The notes: generated by a model from the letters alone, not told the origin. 64,000 bases of DNA from Rhodomicrobium lacus (GCF_003992725.1 NZ_RZNF01000003.1:62001-126000), one strand, 5' to 3'. Positions 1 to 9,587 are shown, counted from the stretch's first letter. Program-made: numbers and translations.

Positions 1-183
1 CGAGATATGCCGCCCGGCGATACGAGCCAGTTCCATCGACGCGTATTCCGGGAAAACGAGCAACTGCGCGCCTTTAACCACAGCCTGCTCGACCCAGCGG
101 GCGAGCTTGGCGTCGAAGGCCGCCATCGACGTAAGTTCATCGATGGGATACTGGGCCGACGCGATGCGAATGGTTCGGGCCAT
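1..183 (-). CDS. Carbon-nitrogen hydrolase (nitrilase superfamily), N-terminal fragment
   Basis: The first 61 codons of a nitrilase-superfamily amidohydrolase are visible; the rest lies beyond the left edge of the window. The N-terminus (MARTIRIASAQYPI) is the typical first beta strand, and the LLVFPEY stretch at residues 41-47 carries the catalytic glutamate of the Glu-Lys-Cys triad (Glu46). The Lys and Cys are outside the window, so activity and substrate cannot be judged. The ATG shares one base with the TGA of the upstream GNAT gene (TGATG), so the two are translationally coupled. Adjacent GNAT and nitrilase modules are a recurrent pairing in bacteria, sometimes fused into one protein. 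The family call is firm; the substrate is unknown. Confidence 0.85.
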   Translation of the reverse strand, partial: MARTIRIASAQYPIDELTSMAAFDAKLARWVEQAVVKGAQLLVFPEYASMELARIAGRHIS

Positions 184-770
184 CAGTCGAATTCCCGTAT
201 CCAGAATTGCATGGGATGCGCTGTTTCGTCCGCCTGATCGACGTCCTTCCAATGGAAGGTGGCAATCAGCCCCTCCGCCTTGCGATACCCGCGCTTTTTC
301 CAGAACGGTTCGAGCGGCGAATAGGCCGCCGGCTTCAGCGGGTGATCATCGGGGCGGACGACGGCGCAAAATGCCGACGAGCGATAGCCGCGCGCTCTGG
401 CATGGGCCTCGCGCGCGTCGAAAAATGCGTGGCCGAAGCCGCGCCCGCGAAACGACGGATCGAGAACGGACTCGCCGCAGTAGAAAATCCGCGCGGCATC
501 GATACCGCGCGCACGAAAGGGTTCCCCAGACTCTTCGTTGTGCCCTTCCAGCGCGGAACCCGTCGCACAGCCGACGATGCGGCCGTGGTCGTTTTCCGCG
601 ACGACGGCGATGCTGTCCGCCGCTCCGGCGAAAGACGCGAGATAGCTCTGTTCGTAATCGAGCGAGCCATCGTAGAGGTACGGGTAAGCGCGAAAAACCT
701 CGATCCTGAGCCGCGCCAGTTCAGGCAGCGCGCGTTCAAGATCCGGCCCTGTGAGTGTCGAAATGCGCAT
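183..770 (-). CDS. GNAT family N-acetyltransferase
   Basis: A protein of 195 residues with the GNAT fold. The acetyl-CoA pyrophosphate-binding loop is RGRGFG at residues 108-113, preceded by the beta-strand SVLDPSF and followed by a helix (HAFFDAREAHARARG). I chose the start at MRISTLTG because the in-frame extension upstream is arginine-rich and not family-like. It overlaps the downstream nitrilase start by one base, which suggests that the two proteins act on a shared substrate or complex. The acceptor is unknown. Confidence 0.85.
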   Translation of the reverse strand: MRISTLTGPDLERALPELARLRIEVFRAYPYLYDGSLDYEQSYLASFAGAADSIAVVAENDHGRIVGCATGSALEGHNEESGEPFRARGIDAARIFYCGESVLDPSFRGRGFGHAFFDAREAHARARGYRSSAFCAVVRPDDHPLKPAAYSPLEPFWKKRGYRKAEGLIATFHWKDVDQADETAHPMQFWIREFD

Positions 771-864
771 GTGGTGAAAGCGCCCCGGTTGCTTCGAGCG
801 AGAGAACCCCCGGTCGGGCCGTCTCGTTCCGCTACGGTAACGCTTTACTATGCTTGCGCGGCGT

Positions 865-2886
865 TCAGGAGGCAAGCACCCTGAGATCGGGATCGGTGAG
901 CCGCACGAGCCCCGCCATGATGTCGTTGAGCTGGAAGTCCTTCGGCGTATAGATCGCCGCGACGCCGCACGCCTTGAGCGTCGCCTCGTCTTCGACCGGG
1001 ATGATGCCGCCCACGACCACCGGAATGTCGGAGAGGCCCGCCGCGCGCATGCGGTCCATCACGTCGCGCACGAGCGGCACATGGCTGCCCGACAGGATCG
1101 ACAGCCCTACGATGTGCACGCTTTCTTCGAGCGCCGCGTTGACGATCTGAGCCGGCGTAAGGCGAATGCCCTCGTAAACGACTTCCATGCCGCTGTCTCG
1201 GGCACGCACGGCGATCTGCTCGGCGCCATTGGAATGGCCGTCGAGGCCCGGCTTGCCGACGAGAAGCTTCAGCCTGCGGCCAAGCTTGGCGGAGACACGT
1301 TCCACATCGGAGCGAATGGTAACAAGATCGGCGCGTGTCCCCTGCGCGGCGGCGCGTGAAACGCCGGTCGGCGCGCGATATTCGCCGAAAACCTGGCGCA
1401 GCGTGTCGCCCCATTCGCCGGTCGTCACACCCGCCTTCGCGCAGGCAATCGACGGCTCCATGATGTTGCGGCCTTCCTGCGCCGCCTCGCGGAGCGCGGC
1501 AAGCGTGGCATCGACCGCCTTCGCGTCGCGGGCAGCGCGCCACGCCTTCAGCGCCTCGACCTGCTCGCGTTCCACCCATTCCGGCACGGTCTGGATCGCG
1601 CCACCGGTACCGCCCGACAGCGGCGAGGGCTCGGTTTCGGTCCAGCGGTTCACGCCGACGACGACCTGCTCGCCCGACTCGATCTTCTGGAGCCGCGCCG
1701 CATTCGCCTCGACGAGACGCTGCTTCATATAGCTCGAATCGACCGCCGCAATCGCGCCGCCCATGGCCTCGATGCGCGCCAGTTCCTCGCGCGCCTCAGC
1801 CTTCAGCGCCTCGACCTTCGCGTCGATCTCGCGGCTGCCGTCGAAGATGTCGCCATATTCGAGAAGGTCCGTTTCATAGGCCACGATCTGCTGCATGCGG
1901 AGCGACCATTGCTGATCCCACGGACGCGGCAGGCCCAGCGCCTCGTTCCACGCCGGAAGCTGGACCGCACGGGCCCGCGCCTTCTTCGACAGCACCACGG
2001 CCAGCATCTCGACGAGAATGCGGTAGACGTTGTTTTCCGGCTGCGGCTCGGTGAGGCCGAGCGAATTCACCTGCACGCCATAGCGGAAGCGGCGGAGCTT
2101 CGGATCGCTGACGCCGTAGCGCTTCTCCGCGATCTCGTCCCAGAGTTCCACGAACGCGCGCATCTTGCACATCTCGGTGATGAAGCGCATCCCGGCGTTG
2201 ACGAAGAACGACACGCGCGCCAAAGCCTGCCCGAACTCCTCTTCCGGAATTTCGCCGCTGTCCCTGACCGTATCGAGCACGGCCTGCGCGGTGGCGAGCG
2301 CATAGGCGAGTTCCTGCACCGGCGTCGCGCCCGCTTCCTGAAGATGATAGGAGCAGACGTTCATCGGGTTCCACTTCGGCACTTCGCGGTAACAGAAGAC
2401 CGTCACATCCTTGATGAGACGCATGGACGGCTGCGGTGGGAACACGTAGGTGCCGCGCGAGAGATATTCCTTGATGATGTCGTTCTGCACGGTGCCGGTA
2501 AGCTGATTGCGGCTCACGCCCTGCTCGTCGGCGATAGCGACATAGAGCGACAGCATCCACGCCGCCGTCGCGTTGATCGTCATCGACGTGTTCATCTTGC
2601 CGAGCGGAATGCCGTTCAGAAGCGTGCGCATGTCGCCGATATGCGCGACCGGCACGCCGACCTTGCCGACCTCGCCCTTCGCCAGCGGATGATCCGAATC
2701 ATAGCCCGTCTGCGTGGGGAGGTCGAAGGCGACCGAAAGACCCGTCTGGCCTTTCGCCAGATTTTTCAGGTAAAGCTCGTTCGAGGCTTTGGGCGTCGAA
2801 TGTCCAGCATAGGTGCGGAAGATCCAGGGCTGGTCGGGCTTGCGGTTGTCGGGCTTTTGTGCGTCGGGCTTTGCTTGGTCGGACAT
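865..2886 (-). CDS. ecm: Ethylmalonyl-CoA mutase (MeaA-type, B12-dependent)
   Basis: A 673-residue acyl-CoA mutase with the catalytic barrel and the cobalamin domain on one chain. The N-terminal part has the mutase signatures FRTYAGHSTPKASN and GLSVAFDLPTQTGYD. The C-terminal B12 domain has the base-off motif DGHSNG at residues 549-554 (DxHxxG) within GKPGLDGHSNG. Length and the MeaA-like N-terminus favour ethylmalonyl-CoA mutase, which converts (2R)-ethylmalonyl-CoA to (2S)-methylsuccinyl-CoA in the ethylmalonyl-CoA pathway of acetate assimilation, over the usually longer methylmalonyl-CoA mutase large subunit. No other pathway gene is in the window. The gene seems to be transcribed alone. 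Confidence 0.85.
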   Translation of the reverse strand: MSDQAKPDAQKPDNRKPDQPWIFRTYAGHSTPKASNELYLKNLAKGQTGLSVAFDLPTQTGYDSDHPLAKGEVGKVGVPVAHIGDMRTLLNGIPLGKMNTSMTINATAAWMLSLYVAIADEQGVSRNQLTGTVQNDIIKEYLSRGTYVFPPQPSMRLIKDVTVFCYREVPKWNPMNVCSYHLQEAGATPVQELAYALATAQAVLDTVRDSGEIPEEEFGQALARVSFFVNAGMRFITEMCKMRAFVELWDEIAEKRYGVSDPKLRRFRYGVQVNSLGLTEPQPENNVYRILVEMLAVVLSKKARARAVQLPAWNEALGLPRPWDQQWSLRMQQIVAYETDLLEYGDIFDGSREIDAKVEALKAEAREELARIEAMGGAIAAVDSSYMKQRLVEANAARLQKIESGEQVVVGVNRWTETEPSPLSGGTGGAIQTVPEWVEREQVEALKAWRAARDAKAVDATLAALREAAQEGRNIMEPSIACAKAGVTTGEWGDTLRQVFGEYRAPTGVSRAAAQGTRADLVTIRSDVERVSAKLGRRLKLLVGKPGLDGHSNGAEQIAVRARDSGMEVVYEGIRLTPAQIVNAALEESVHIVGLSILSGSHVPLVRDVMDRMRAAGLSDIPVVVGGIIPVEDEATLKACGVAAIYTPKDFQLNDIMAGLVRLTDPDLRVLAS

Positions 2887-3266
2887 CGGCCGGTCTCGTT
2901 CTTCTTGATCCGTTTGCAGTGCACAATAGCACGCGGGTTGCTAACGCCCCACCCTCCAATAGACGAACAAATGGGCGGCCCGCTGCGTGAACGATCTCCA
3001 TGCCGGATGTTCCGCGCGAAGCTGAAACCGGCTTGCCGCGCGATAGCCGGCAACAGCGGAAGCTCGTTCCATGCCAGCGACGCAAATGCTCCGGCGCGTA
3101 CCTTCAGGCCCACATTGCCGCTCGCTCTCAAGCAAACGCATGCGCTTGAGAGCACGGGCACATTGTCGTTTCCAATGCAGCTCCGAATTTTACATTCGAT
3201 GGTCGAGTTACCTACACTGCTGTTGTCGTTGGCAACAATATTCACTGATATTCCGGTGCGGAGCCC
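2887..3266. other. Intergenic region with an inverted repeat
   Basis: No supported gene in about 380 bases between ecm and the small membrane protein gene, both on the minus strand. It should carry the ecm promoter. A perfect 10-bp inverted repeat with a 10-base spacer lies at 3124-3153 (GCTCTCAAGC / GCTTGAGAGC). It has no following T-run, so it may be an operator or a weak transcript end for the upstream gene. Confidence 0.5.
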
Positions 3267-3800
3267 TCATCGATAGAACTTCCACATCCGTTCCATCGTC
3301 TTGGCGATCTCGTCGCCGGAGGGTTCGAACGGCTGGAGGTTGATGCGGATGATGCCGTCGTGCCCCATTTTCCACGGCAGGCGCATGAGAAGGCGCCAGA
3401 TCGGCAACCGCCGCCAGTCCGCGATCAGCGCGCGGCCGAGCGGTTCCCTAAGTTTGACGTGAAGCTCCTCCATGTCGAGCGTGCGCACGGAAAATGAGAC
3501 CAGCGTCACTTCCCCGATCGAACGCCACGCGATCAGGCCGAGGCCGTCGATGAAAAGACCGTACTGATTCGCGCCGAGGCGCGGCCGCTTCTCCGTGAAC
3601 GGAAAGAAGTAATAAGCCGAGCATCCCGCCAGAATCGCCGTGATCGAAAGCAGTTCGTAGCCCCATGTCAGCCACGCCGCGAACGTCGCGGCCGAGATGA
3701 AGGCAAGCACGTGGAAGCGCGGTATCTCCGACCGCGAATAAGGCAGAATGAACCCGTCCTGCAGGTAGTCCGGAAGGTCTGGCCGCCGCGCCATGAGCAC
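3267..3800 (-). CDS. Small membrane protein of unknown function
   Basis: A 177-residue protein. After a short cytosolic N-terminus (RRPDLPDYLQDGFILPYSRSEIPRF) come two closely spaced hydrophobic segments at about residues 29-48 and 52-67, then a soluble domain of about 110 residues rich in basic and aromatic residues. The topology resembles bacterial two-TM proteins with a PH-like cytosolic domain, but I cannot assign a family with confidence. A second possible start is Met3. It stands alone, about 300 bases upstream of ecm on the same strand. Function unknown. Confidence 0.7.
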   Translation of the reverse strand: MLMARRPDLPDYLQDGFILPYSRSEIPRFHVLAFISAATFAAWLTWGYELLSITAILAGCSAYYFFPFTEKRPRLGANQYGLFIDGLGLIAWRSIGEVTLVSFSVRTLDMEELHVKLREPLGRALIADWRRLPIWRLLMRLPWKMGHDGIIRINLQPFEPSGDEIAKTMERMWKFYR

Positions 3801-4106
3801 ACCCGATTGGACAACGCATTGAACGACAGGTCACGGCGAGCGATGTATGCTTCGGAGACCGGGCGGCCGTGACGCACTCCGCCGGATCGTTCCGCCTACG
3901 TTAACACAATTTGGCGCACCTGCCGTGTCTCCGAAAGCCGCTGTTCCGGCATACGTTCGGGCATACGCCCAGATCAGCCCGCGTCAAATCGGGTCTCACG
4001 CAGAGAAACCGGTCGACACCTGAACCATATGGCGTTGTGCCTCTTCCGATTTACAACAAGCCGCCGCAGGGTCCATCGACCCGCGACGGGCACGCACCTT
4101 TCGGGC
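3801..4106. other. Intergenic region downstream of aroC
   Basis: About 300 bases with no supported gene. The aroC stop codon (minus strand TAG, 4107-4109) lies in the loop of a GC-rich hairpin with stem CGGGCC/GGCCCG at about 4102-4117, which could help end transcription though no T-run follows. The rest probably holds the promoter of the small membrane protein gene (start 3800). No clear box is recognisable. Confidence 0.4.
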
Positions 4107-5195
4107 CTACCGGCCCGTTTGTGCGCGATGCCTGAGCCAGTGGTCGGCCAGAACGATGGCCATCATCGCCTCTCCGACCGGCACGGCGCGAATCCCGACG
4201 CAAGGATCGTGCCGCCCCCTGGTCAGGATCTCGGCTTCGTGGCCCTGCGCATCGATGGTGCGGCGCGGCGTGAGGATCGATGACGTCGGTTTCACGGCGA
4301 AACGCGCAACGATGGGCTGGCCGGTCGAGATGCCGCCGAGAATGCCGCCCGCGTGGTTCGACAGGAAAGCCGGCTGCCCGTCATTGCCGATGCGCATTTC
4401 GTCGGCATTGTCCTCGCCCGAAAGAGCGGCGGACGCGAAGCCTTCGCCGATTTCGACGCCCTTTACCGCGTTGATGCTCATGAAAGCGGCGGCGATGTCC
4501 TGGTCGAGTTTTCCATAGAGCGGCGCGCCAAGCCCGGCGGGCGCCCCGTCAGCGACTATTTCGATCACCGCGCCGCAGGACGAACCCGCCTTGCGCACGC
4601 CATCGAGATAGGCCGTCCAGCGCTCGACGATGCCCGCATCGGGGGCGAAAAACGGATTGCGCTCAACCTCGTCCCAGTCCCAGCGTGCACGGTCGATCTG
4701 CTCGGCGCCGACTTGCACGAGCGCGCCGCGAATGGCGATTCCCGGCACGACCTTCCGCGCGACCGCGCCCGCCGCGACCCGCATCGCCGTCTCGCGCGCG
4801 GACGAGCGCCCCCCGCCGCGATAATCGCGGATGCCGTATTTCTCGATATAGGTGAAGTCCGCATGGCCCGGACGGAACTTGTCCTTGATGTCGGAATAGT
4901 CCTTCGAGCGCTGGTCCGTGTTCTGAATCTCAAGCGCGACGGGCGTGCCCGTCGTCACCTGCACGCCCGCCTCGTTCGGAAACACGCCGGACAGAATGCG
5001 CACCCGGTCTTCTTCCTGCCGCTGCGTCGTGAAGCGCGATTGACCGGGCCGCCGCTTGTCGAGGAACGGCTGAATGTCTTCCTCGGTCAGCGGGATGCCG
5101 GGAGGGCAGCCGTCGATCACGCAGCCGATGGCGGGGCCGTGGCTCTCGCCCCAGGTCGTCACGCGAAACATATGGCCGAAGGTGTTGTAGGACAT
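4107..5195 (-). CDS. aroC: Chorismate synthase
   Basis: A 362-residue chorismate synthase, which converts 5-enolpyruvylshikimate-3-phosphate to chorismate with reduced FMN, the last step of the shikimate pathway. Family signatures are visible: the N-terminal [14 protein letters not shown] block, the [12 protein letters not shown] block for substrate and FMN binding, and the C-terminal [17 protein letters not shown] block. The start at MSYNTFGH is preceded by a good Shine-Dalgarno (AGGAG) nine bases upstream. A longer frame with no family similarity reaches 5297. Full length for the family. Confidence 0.97.
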   Translation of the reverse strand: MSYNTFGHMFRVTTWGESHGPAIGCVIDGCPPGIPLTEEDIQPFLDKRRPGQSRFTTQRQEEDRVRILSGVFPNEAGVQVTTGTPVALEIQNTDQRSKDYSDIKDKFRPGHADFTYIEKYGIRDYRGGGRSSARETAMRVAAGAVARKVVPGIAIRGALVQVGAEQIDRARWDWDEVERNPFFAPDAGIVERWTAYLDGVRKAGSSCGAVIEIVADGAPAGLGAPLYGKLDQDIAAAFMSINAVKGVEIGEGFASAALSGEDNADEMRIGNDGQPAFLSNHAGGILGGISTGQPIVARFAVKPTSSILTPRRTIDAQGHEAEILTRGRHDPCVGIRAVPVGEAMMAIVLADHWLRHRAQTGR

Positions 5196-5420
5196 GTCTG
5201 CTCCTCGCCCCTTCAGGAGCGGCTGGTTCATCCCCGCGTGCGAAATACGGCGGGAAGCGCCGGAGAACCGTTCAGCGCCCGCAGCGAAATCGCGCAATCG
5301 ACTTTCGATAACGCAATTGTTGTCAGATTGGCACCGACGTGCCCGCCGGGCAACGACGGAAAACCCGTCCGCGCGCGCGGCGATAGACGAAATCGCCCGT
5401 TCTTAACCGGATAGCGCGGT

Positions 5421-5999
5421 TCAAAGCCAGTGCAGAGTGCCGCCCTCGATCAGCAGAACCTTGTCCTGCGGCACATCGAGCTTCTGCATGTCCGATGGCG
5501 GGAGCTTCATGAAATGCGCGCGGACCACCCTGCTCGTGCCCCCATGCGCGACGACCACGGTATCGCGCCTGATTTCCGCGAGCCATGACAGCACCTGCGC
5601 CGAGTAGTCGCGAAAAGACTGTCCGGCGGGCGGGGCCTTGTTCCAGCGATCCGCCTCGACGCTCGCGTGCAGATCCTTCGCGATGGCGTCGATCTCCTCG
5701 CGGTTCATGCCTTCCCACTCGCCGAAGCTGATTTCCTTCAGGCGGTCATCCGTTGCGTATCCGGTTTTGGGCAACCCCATCGTCTCGCGCATGATTTCCA
5801 TCGTCTGACGCGTCCGGAGCAGCGGGCTTGAGACGAAATCGAACCGCGACTTGTCGCTGATCAATTCGTTGAGCACACCGCCGTTGCGCAGCGCCTGCAC
5901 GCGGCCCGTCGCATTGATCGGGATGTCGAGCCAGCCCTGCACACGGCGCGCGGCATTGTAATCGGTCTGACCGTGACGAATGAAATAGATGAGAGGCAT
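5421..5999 (-). CDS. Histidine phosphatase (phosphoglycerate mutase-like)
   Basis: A 192-residue member of the histidine phosphatase superfamily. The phospho-accepting RHG motif is at residues 8-10 (IRHGQTDYN), the substrate-binding arginine block is VSSPLLRTRQTM, and the second catalytic histidine is in VVVAHGGTSR near residue 155. These are phosphatase-type rather than classic dPGM features, so a small-molecule or phosphosugar phosphatase is likelier than glycolytic mutase. It lies between aroC and the repeat protein gene on the same strand. The substrate cannot be read from sequence. Confidence 0.85.
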   Translation of the reverse strand: MPLIYFIRHGQTDYNAARRVQGWLDIPINATGRVQALRNGGVLNELISDKSRFDFVSSPLLRTRQTMEIMRETMGLPKTGYATDDRLKEISFGEWEGMNREEIDAIAKDLHASVEADRWNKAPPAGQSFRDYSAQVLSWLAEIRRDTVVVAHGGTSRVVRAHFMKLPPSDMQKLDVPQDKVLLIEGGTLHWL

Positions 6000-6008
6000 G
6001 TCTCGCTG

Positions 6009-7229
6009 TCAGCGCTTGCAGGACAGGCTGACGCGAGCCTGCGCTTCGTTGAGGTTCGTTTCCATCAGGTTGATCTCGCATTCGACGTCCTGACTGCGGA
6101 AAACCTTCCGCTCGCCGAACGCAAGCCCGAAGCCCTGCCGGTTCACCGCCACCTTCACCTGCTTCGGACCGATGGCCTGAAGGGCAAGGCGCACGCCGAT
6201 TTCGTCATACTGCTTTTCCTGATCTTTTTTCAGCATGACATTGTCGTAGAACACGACAGCGGCCGGTTCCTGACGCGTGCTTGGCGAGACCGATATCGCT
6301 GCCGCCGCCGGAGCGCTCACCGTCTGGGCAACAGGCGCGGACGCAGACGCAGCCCCCGAATAGGACGCCAATTGCGTCTGGCATTTGCCGAACTGCTCCG
6401 TCGCGGCGAGCAGAAGCTGCCGGATTTGCGCGAGATCGGCACTATCGGACGACGCGCTTTCGTGGCCGCTCGCGAGCCGCGCCTTCAGCGATTCGATCGA
6501 CGCCTGAAGGATCTTGATCTGATCGACCACGGAAACCTGTGGCTTGGCAGCCTGAGCGCTGATCGTCGCCGAGATCGCGCGAACCTCTTCCACCAGCGCC
6601 TTGGGCGCTTTCGGCTCTGCGTTCTGGAGCGAAGCGAAGCCCGTGCGGACCTCGTCGACAACCTTTCTCGTGCCATCCTGAGCCTGAACGGCTGCGCCGA
6701 GCGAGCGGATTTCGTCCACCAGAGCTTTGGGCGCTTTCGGCTCCTGCTTGTCAAGCTTGAGCGCGAGGCCGCGAACCTGCTCGCGAATATCCGTCAGCGC
6801 GTCCGAATAGTCGGGCGCTGCCGCCGCCGTGCGTTCGATCGCCGCTGTCGGCGCCGCGACCGCATGCCCCCTGGAAACCTCGGCTTTCACCCCGTCGAGC
6901 TGACGGGCCAGGGCGCGGATTTCGTCGAGCACGGGCTTCGCCGACGCGGAAGCGTCTACCGGAGCCGCGACCGGCTTCGGCTGCTCTGCCGCCAGCGCCT
7001 CGATCCTTCCGGACAAGGCGCGAATTTCATCGGTTACGGGTTTAAGCGAAACAGGCGCTCCACCGGGCCCCGCCGCGACGGAAACGGGCGCCTCTGCGAG
7101 GTAGGTTCTGATCTCCGCGAGATTGCCCCTACCGGCGGAATAGCCCGCGTAGAAGCCTGCCGCGCCCGCTGTCACAAGCGAAACGGCGGCGGCTGCCACA
7201 ACCAGAGTCAGCGCCTTGAATGGTTCCAT
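6009..7229 (-). CDS. Membrane-anchored protein with degenerate DEIR-type repeats
   Basis: A 406-residue protein of unknown function. Residues 5-29 form a single N-terminal membrane anchor (alanine/valine-rich). From about residue 37 to 275 there are about nine degenerate repeats of roughly 25 residues built on a core like VxDEIRxL: TDEIRAL (67), LDEIRAL (101), LTDIREQ (145), VDEIRSL (171), VDEVRTG (191), VEEVRAI (213), VDQIKIL (235), LAQIRQL (267). They are separated by Ala/Pro/Lys linkers such as EPKAPKAL. A compact C-terminal domain (about 325-406) follows, with two cysteines (384, 404). The pattern suggests a periplasmic rod of short helices carrying a small domain. The stop lies 9 bases from the phosphatase start, so the two may be cotranscribed. 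Confidence 0.75.
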   Translation of the reverse strand: MEPFKALTLVVAAAAVSLVTAGAAGFYAGYSAGRGNLAEIRTYLAEAPVSVAAGPGGAPVSLKPVTDEIRALSGRIEALAAEQPKPVAAPVDASASAKPVLDEIRALARQLDGVKAEVSRGHAVAAPTAAIERTAAAAPDYSDALTDIREQVRGLALKLDKQEPKAPKALVDEIRSLGAAVQAQDGTRKVVDEVRTGFASLQNAEPKAPKALVEEVRAISATISAQAAKPQVSVVDQIKILQASIESLKARLASGHESASSDSADLAQIRQLLLAATEQFGKCQTQLASYSGAASASAPVAQTVSAPAAAAISVSPSTRQEPAAVVFYDNVMLKKDQEKQYDEIGVRLALQAIGPKQVKVAVNRQGFGLAFGERKVFRSQDVECEINLMETNLNEAQARVSLSCKR

Positions 7230-7288
7230 GACTCACCTCGCGCCACATCGGCGGTCGCGGCCGCCGCAAAAGCCAGCTTTAAAGAAAC

Positions 7289-8113
7289 CTAGCTATTGGA
7301 CTGAATCACGGCGATATCGGGAGCATCCTCTGCTTTCATGCCAACGACGTGATAGCCCGCGTCGACATGATGCACCTCTCCCGTTACCCCTTTGCTGAGA
7401 TCGGACAGAAGATAGAGCCCGGCACCGCCGACGTCCTCGATGGAAACCGTCCGGCGGAGCGGCGAATTGTACTCGTTCCACTTCAGAATATAGCGGAAAT
7501 CGGCGATGCCCGATGCGGCGAGCGTCTTGATCGGCCCGGCCGAGATCGCGTTCACGCGGATGTTCTGGCGGCCGAGATCTTCAGCGAGATAGCGCACGCT
7601 CGCTTCGAGCGCGGCCTTGGCCACACCCATCACATTGTAATGCGGCATGACCTTTTCGGCGCCGTAATAGGTGAGCGTGACGAGAGAGCCGCCGTTCGTC
7701 ATCAGCTTCTCGGCGCGCTTGGCAATCGCCGTAAAGGAGTAACACGAGATGAGCAGCGTCTTCGAAAAATTGTCAGCCGTCGTATCGACATAGCGGCCGT
7801 CGAGTTCTTCCTTGTTGGAATAGGCGACCGCGTGCACGACAAAGTCAAGGCTGCCCCAATCTTCCTTGAGGCGATCGAAAACCGCGTCGACCGAGGCGTC
7901 ATCCGTGACGTCGCAAGGCAGGACATGCTTCACGCCGACCTCGGCCGCCAGCGGTTCCACGCGCTTCTTCAACGCATCGCCCTGATAGGTGAAAGCCAGT
8001 TCCGCGCCCTGATCCGCCGCAGCCTTGGCGATCCCCCAGGCAATGGACCGGTTGTTTGCGATGCCCATGATCAGGCCGCGTTTTCCGCTCATCAAAGGTG
8101 CTGTCTGGACCAC
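7289..8113 (-). CDS. fabI: Enoyl-[acyl-carrier-protein] reductase (NADH), FabI
   Basis: A 274-residue FabI, the short-chain dehydrogenase-like reductase that completes each cycle of type II fatty acid synthesis. The NADH-binding start is the FabI-type GIANNRSIAWGIAK. The active site shows the Y-x6-K pair as Tyr159/Lys166 (YNVMGVAK), with Tyr149/Tyr150 just before it in the position of the catalytic FabI tyrosine. The C-terminal GEVHHVDAGYHVVGM block is also typical. It is read divergently from pdxH across 184 bases, which must contain both promoters. Confidence 0.95.
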   Translation of the reverse strand: MVQTAPLMSGKRGLIMGIANNRSIAWGIAKAAADQGAELAFTYQGDALKKRVEPLAAEVGVKHVLPCDVTDDASVDAVFDRLKEDWGSLDFVVHAVAYSNKEELDGRYVDTTADNFSKTLLISCYSFTAIAKRAEKLMTNGGSLVTLTYYGAEKVMPHYNVMGVAKAALEASVRYLAEDLGRQNIRVNAISAGPIKTLAASGIADFRYILKWNEYNSPLRRTVSIEDVGGAGLYLLSDLSKGVTGEVHHVDAGYHVVGMKAEDAPDIAVIQSNS

Positions 8114-8297
8114 GTTCGTTCCCCGATATTAACGGTGACGCATCCTACACATTAAGGCGCGCGCGTAAAGTGATAGCTTGGCGTGAGCGAACGCGATAAA
8201 TTCGGGCGTCGTTTGCGCGGCGCGGGCGAGTTTGCTTGCGCGTCAACCCGCCGGGCTTTAAGCGGGACGCGTCTGCGACCAACCCCGGACCCGGAAA

Positions 8298-8912
8298 ATG
8301 ACCTCGACGACTGACGGCGATTTCACGCAGGCGAGCGATCCCCTGCCCCTCTTCGATGCCTGGTTCAAGGAAGCCGAGAAAAGCGAGCCGAACGATCCCA
8401 ACGCGATGACCGTCGCGACGTCAGACGAGCGCGGGATGCCGAACGCACGCATGGTGCTGCTCAAGAGCGTGGATGAGCGCGGTTTCGTCTTCTATACGAA
8501 TTTCGAGAGCACCAAGGGGCGTGAGCTTCTGGCGAATCCGCAGGCGGCCCTTCTCTTTCACTGGAAGTCGCTGCGCCGTCAGGTGCGCGTGCGTGGCACC
8601 GTCGAGCAAGTAAGTACGGAAGAAGCGGACGCCTATTTCGCCTCGCGGCCGCTTGGCAGCCGTATCGGCGCCTGGGCGAGCAAGCAGTCGCGTCCGCTCG
8701 AAGGCCGCGCGGCTCTCGGCGAGGCCGTCAAGCATTTCGGGAAGCTGTTCGCGGGGATCGAGCCGAAGCGGCCGCCCTACTGGTCCGGCTTCCGCGTGGT
8801 GCCGCTGGAAATAGAGTTCTGGCACGACCGCCAGTATCGGCTGCACGACCGCATCGTTTTCCGGCGCGAGACCCGCGACGCGGTGTGGACGAAGACGCAG
8901 CTTTTCCCTTAG
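8298..8912 (+). CDS. pdxH: Pyridoxamine/pyridoxine 5'-phosphate oxidase
   Basis: A 204-residue flavin oxidase that makes pyridoxal 5'-phosphate from the pyridoxine or pyridoxamine phosphates. Visible family features are the substrate/FMN strand [20 protein letters not shown], the FMN-binding [15 protein letters not shown], the [11 protein letters not shown] block, and the C-terminal [14 protein letters not shown]...WxxxxLFP. Full length. It starts 184 bases from the divergent fabI. Confidence 0.95.
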   Translation: MTSTTDGDFTQASDPLPLFDAWFKEAEKSEPNDPNAMTVATSDERGMPNARMVLLKSVDERGFVFYTNFESTKGRELLANPQAALLFHWKSLRRQVRVRGTVEQVSTEEADAYFASRPLGSRIGAWASKQSRPLEGRAALGEAVKHFGKLFAGIEPKRPPYWSGFRVVPLEIEFWHDRQYRLHDRIVFRRETRDAVWTKTQLFP

Positions 8913-9094
8913 TAGAAATCACCGCGCATGAGCGCTTGACACGAATCGCGCTCGGCCGCGTCTCCGATTCGTTCCAGGGAACGAGCTGGCAACATCCTCA
9001 CAATTCCGCGCGAAACCTTGCGCCGCCTGCCCCCCCATGGGTTATAAGGAAGCGGCGCGCCGTCGCGCCATCCGAAGTTGAGAGCATTTTTTCA

Positions 9095-9451
9095 ATGAAA
9101 GTCACGCAGTCGTTCCGGTTCGAGGCAGCCCACCGCCTGCCCTTCGTCAAGGACACACATCCCTGCCGCCGGATACACGGACACTCCTATCGGGTCGAGC
9201 TTCAGCTCGAAGGGCCGGTCGATCCGGACACCGGGTTCGTCGTCGATTTCTTCGATATCGAAGCGGCGTTCGGCCCGCTCCTGAAGCGGCTCGACCATTA
9301 TTACCTGAACGAAGTCGACGGGCTGGAAAATCCGACCGCCGAAAACATCGCCGTGTGGATCTGGGACCGCGTGACGGGCGCGCTGCCGCAACTCACCGCC
9401 GTGCGCGTTTACGAAACGCCGGAGTGCTGGGCAGAATATAACGGCGCGTAG
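9095..9451 (+). CDS. queD: 6-carboxy-tetrahydropterin synthase
   Basis: A 118-residue member of the 6-pyruvoyl-tetrahydropterin synthase fold. The zinc ligands are in FEAAHRLPF and in HGHSYRVEL, and the QueD-type catalytic cysteine precedes the HGH (CRRIHGH). The C-terminal ETPEC supplies the pterin-anchoring glutamate. QueD turns dihydroneopterin triphosphate into 6-carboxy-tetrahydropterin, the first dedicated step to preQ0. queC and queE, the next two steps, lie together near 37.5-38.9 kb. The start at MKVTQSFRF was chosen over a long non-homologous upstream extension. Confidence 0.92.
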   Translation: MKVTQSFRFEAAHRLPFVKDTHPCRRIHGHSYRVELQLEGPVDPDTGFVVDFFDIEAAFGPLLKRLDHYYLNEVDGLENPTAENIAVWIWDRVTGALPQLTAVRVYETPECWAEYNGA

Positions 9452-9587
9452 TGAACAGATCCGGGCACACTCGCGCGCCTTGCGATAACCGGCCTCACCT
9501 GCGCGCCTACGTTGATTTTTGCATTTCGCGGACCGTCTTGCTATACCGTGACCTATCTGTCACCTAACCGTCATCGTGGCCGTTCCC

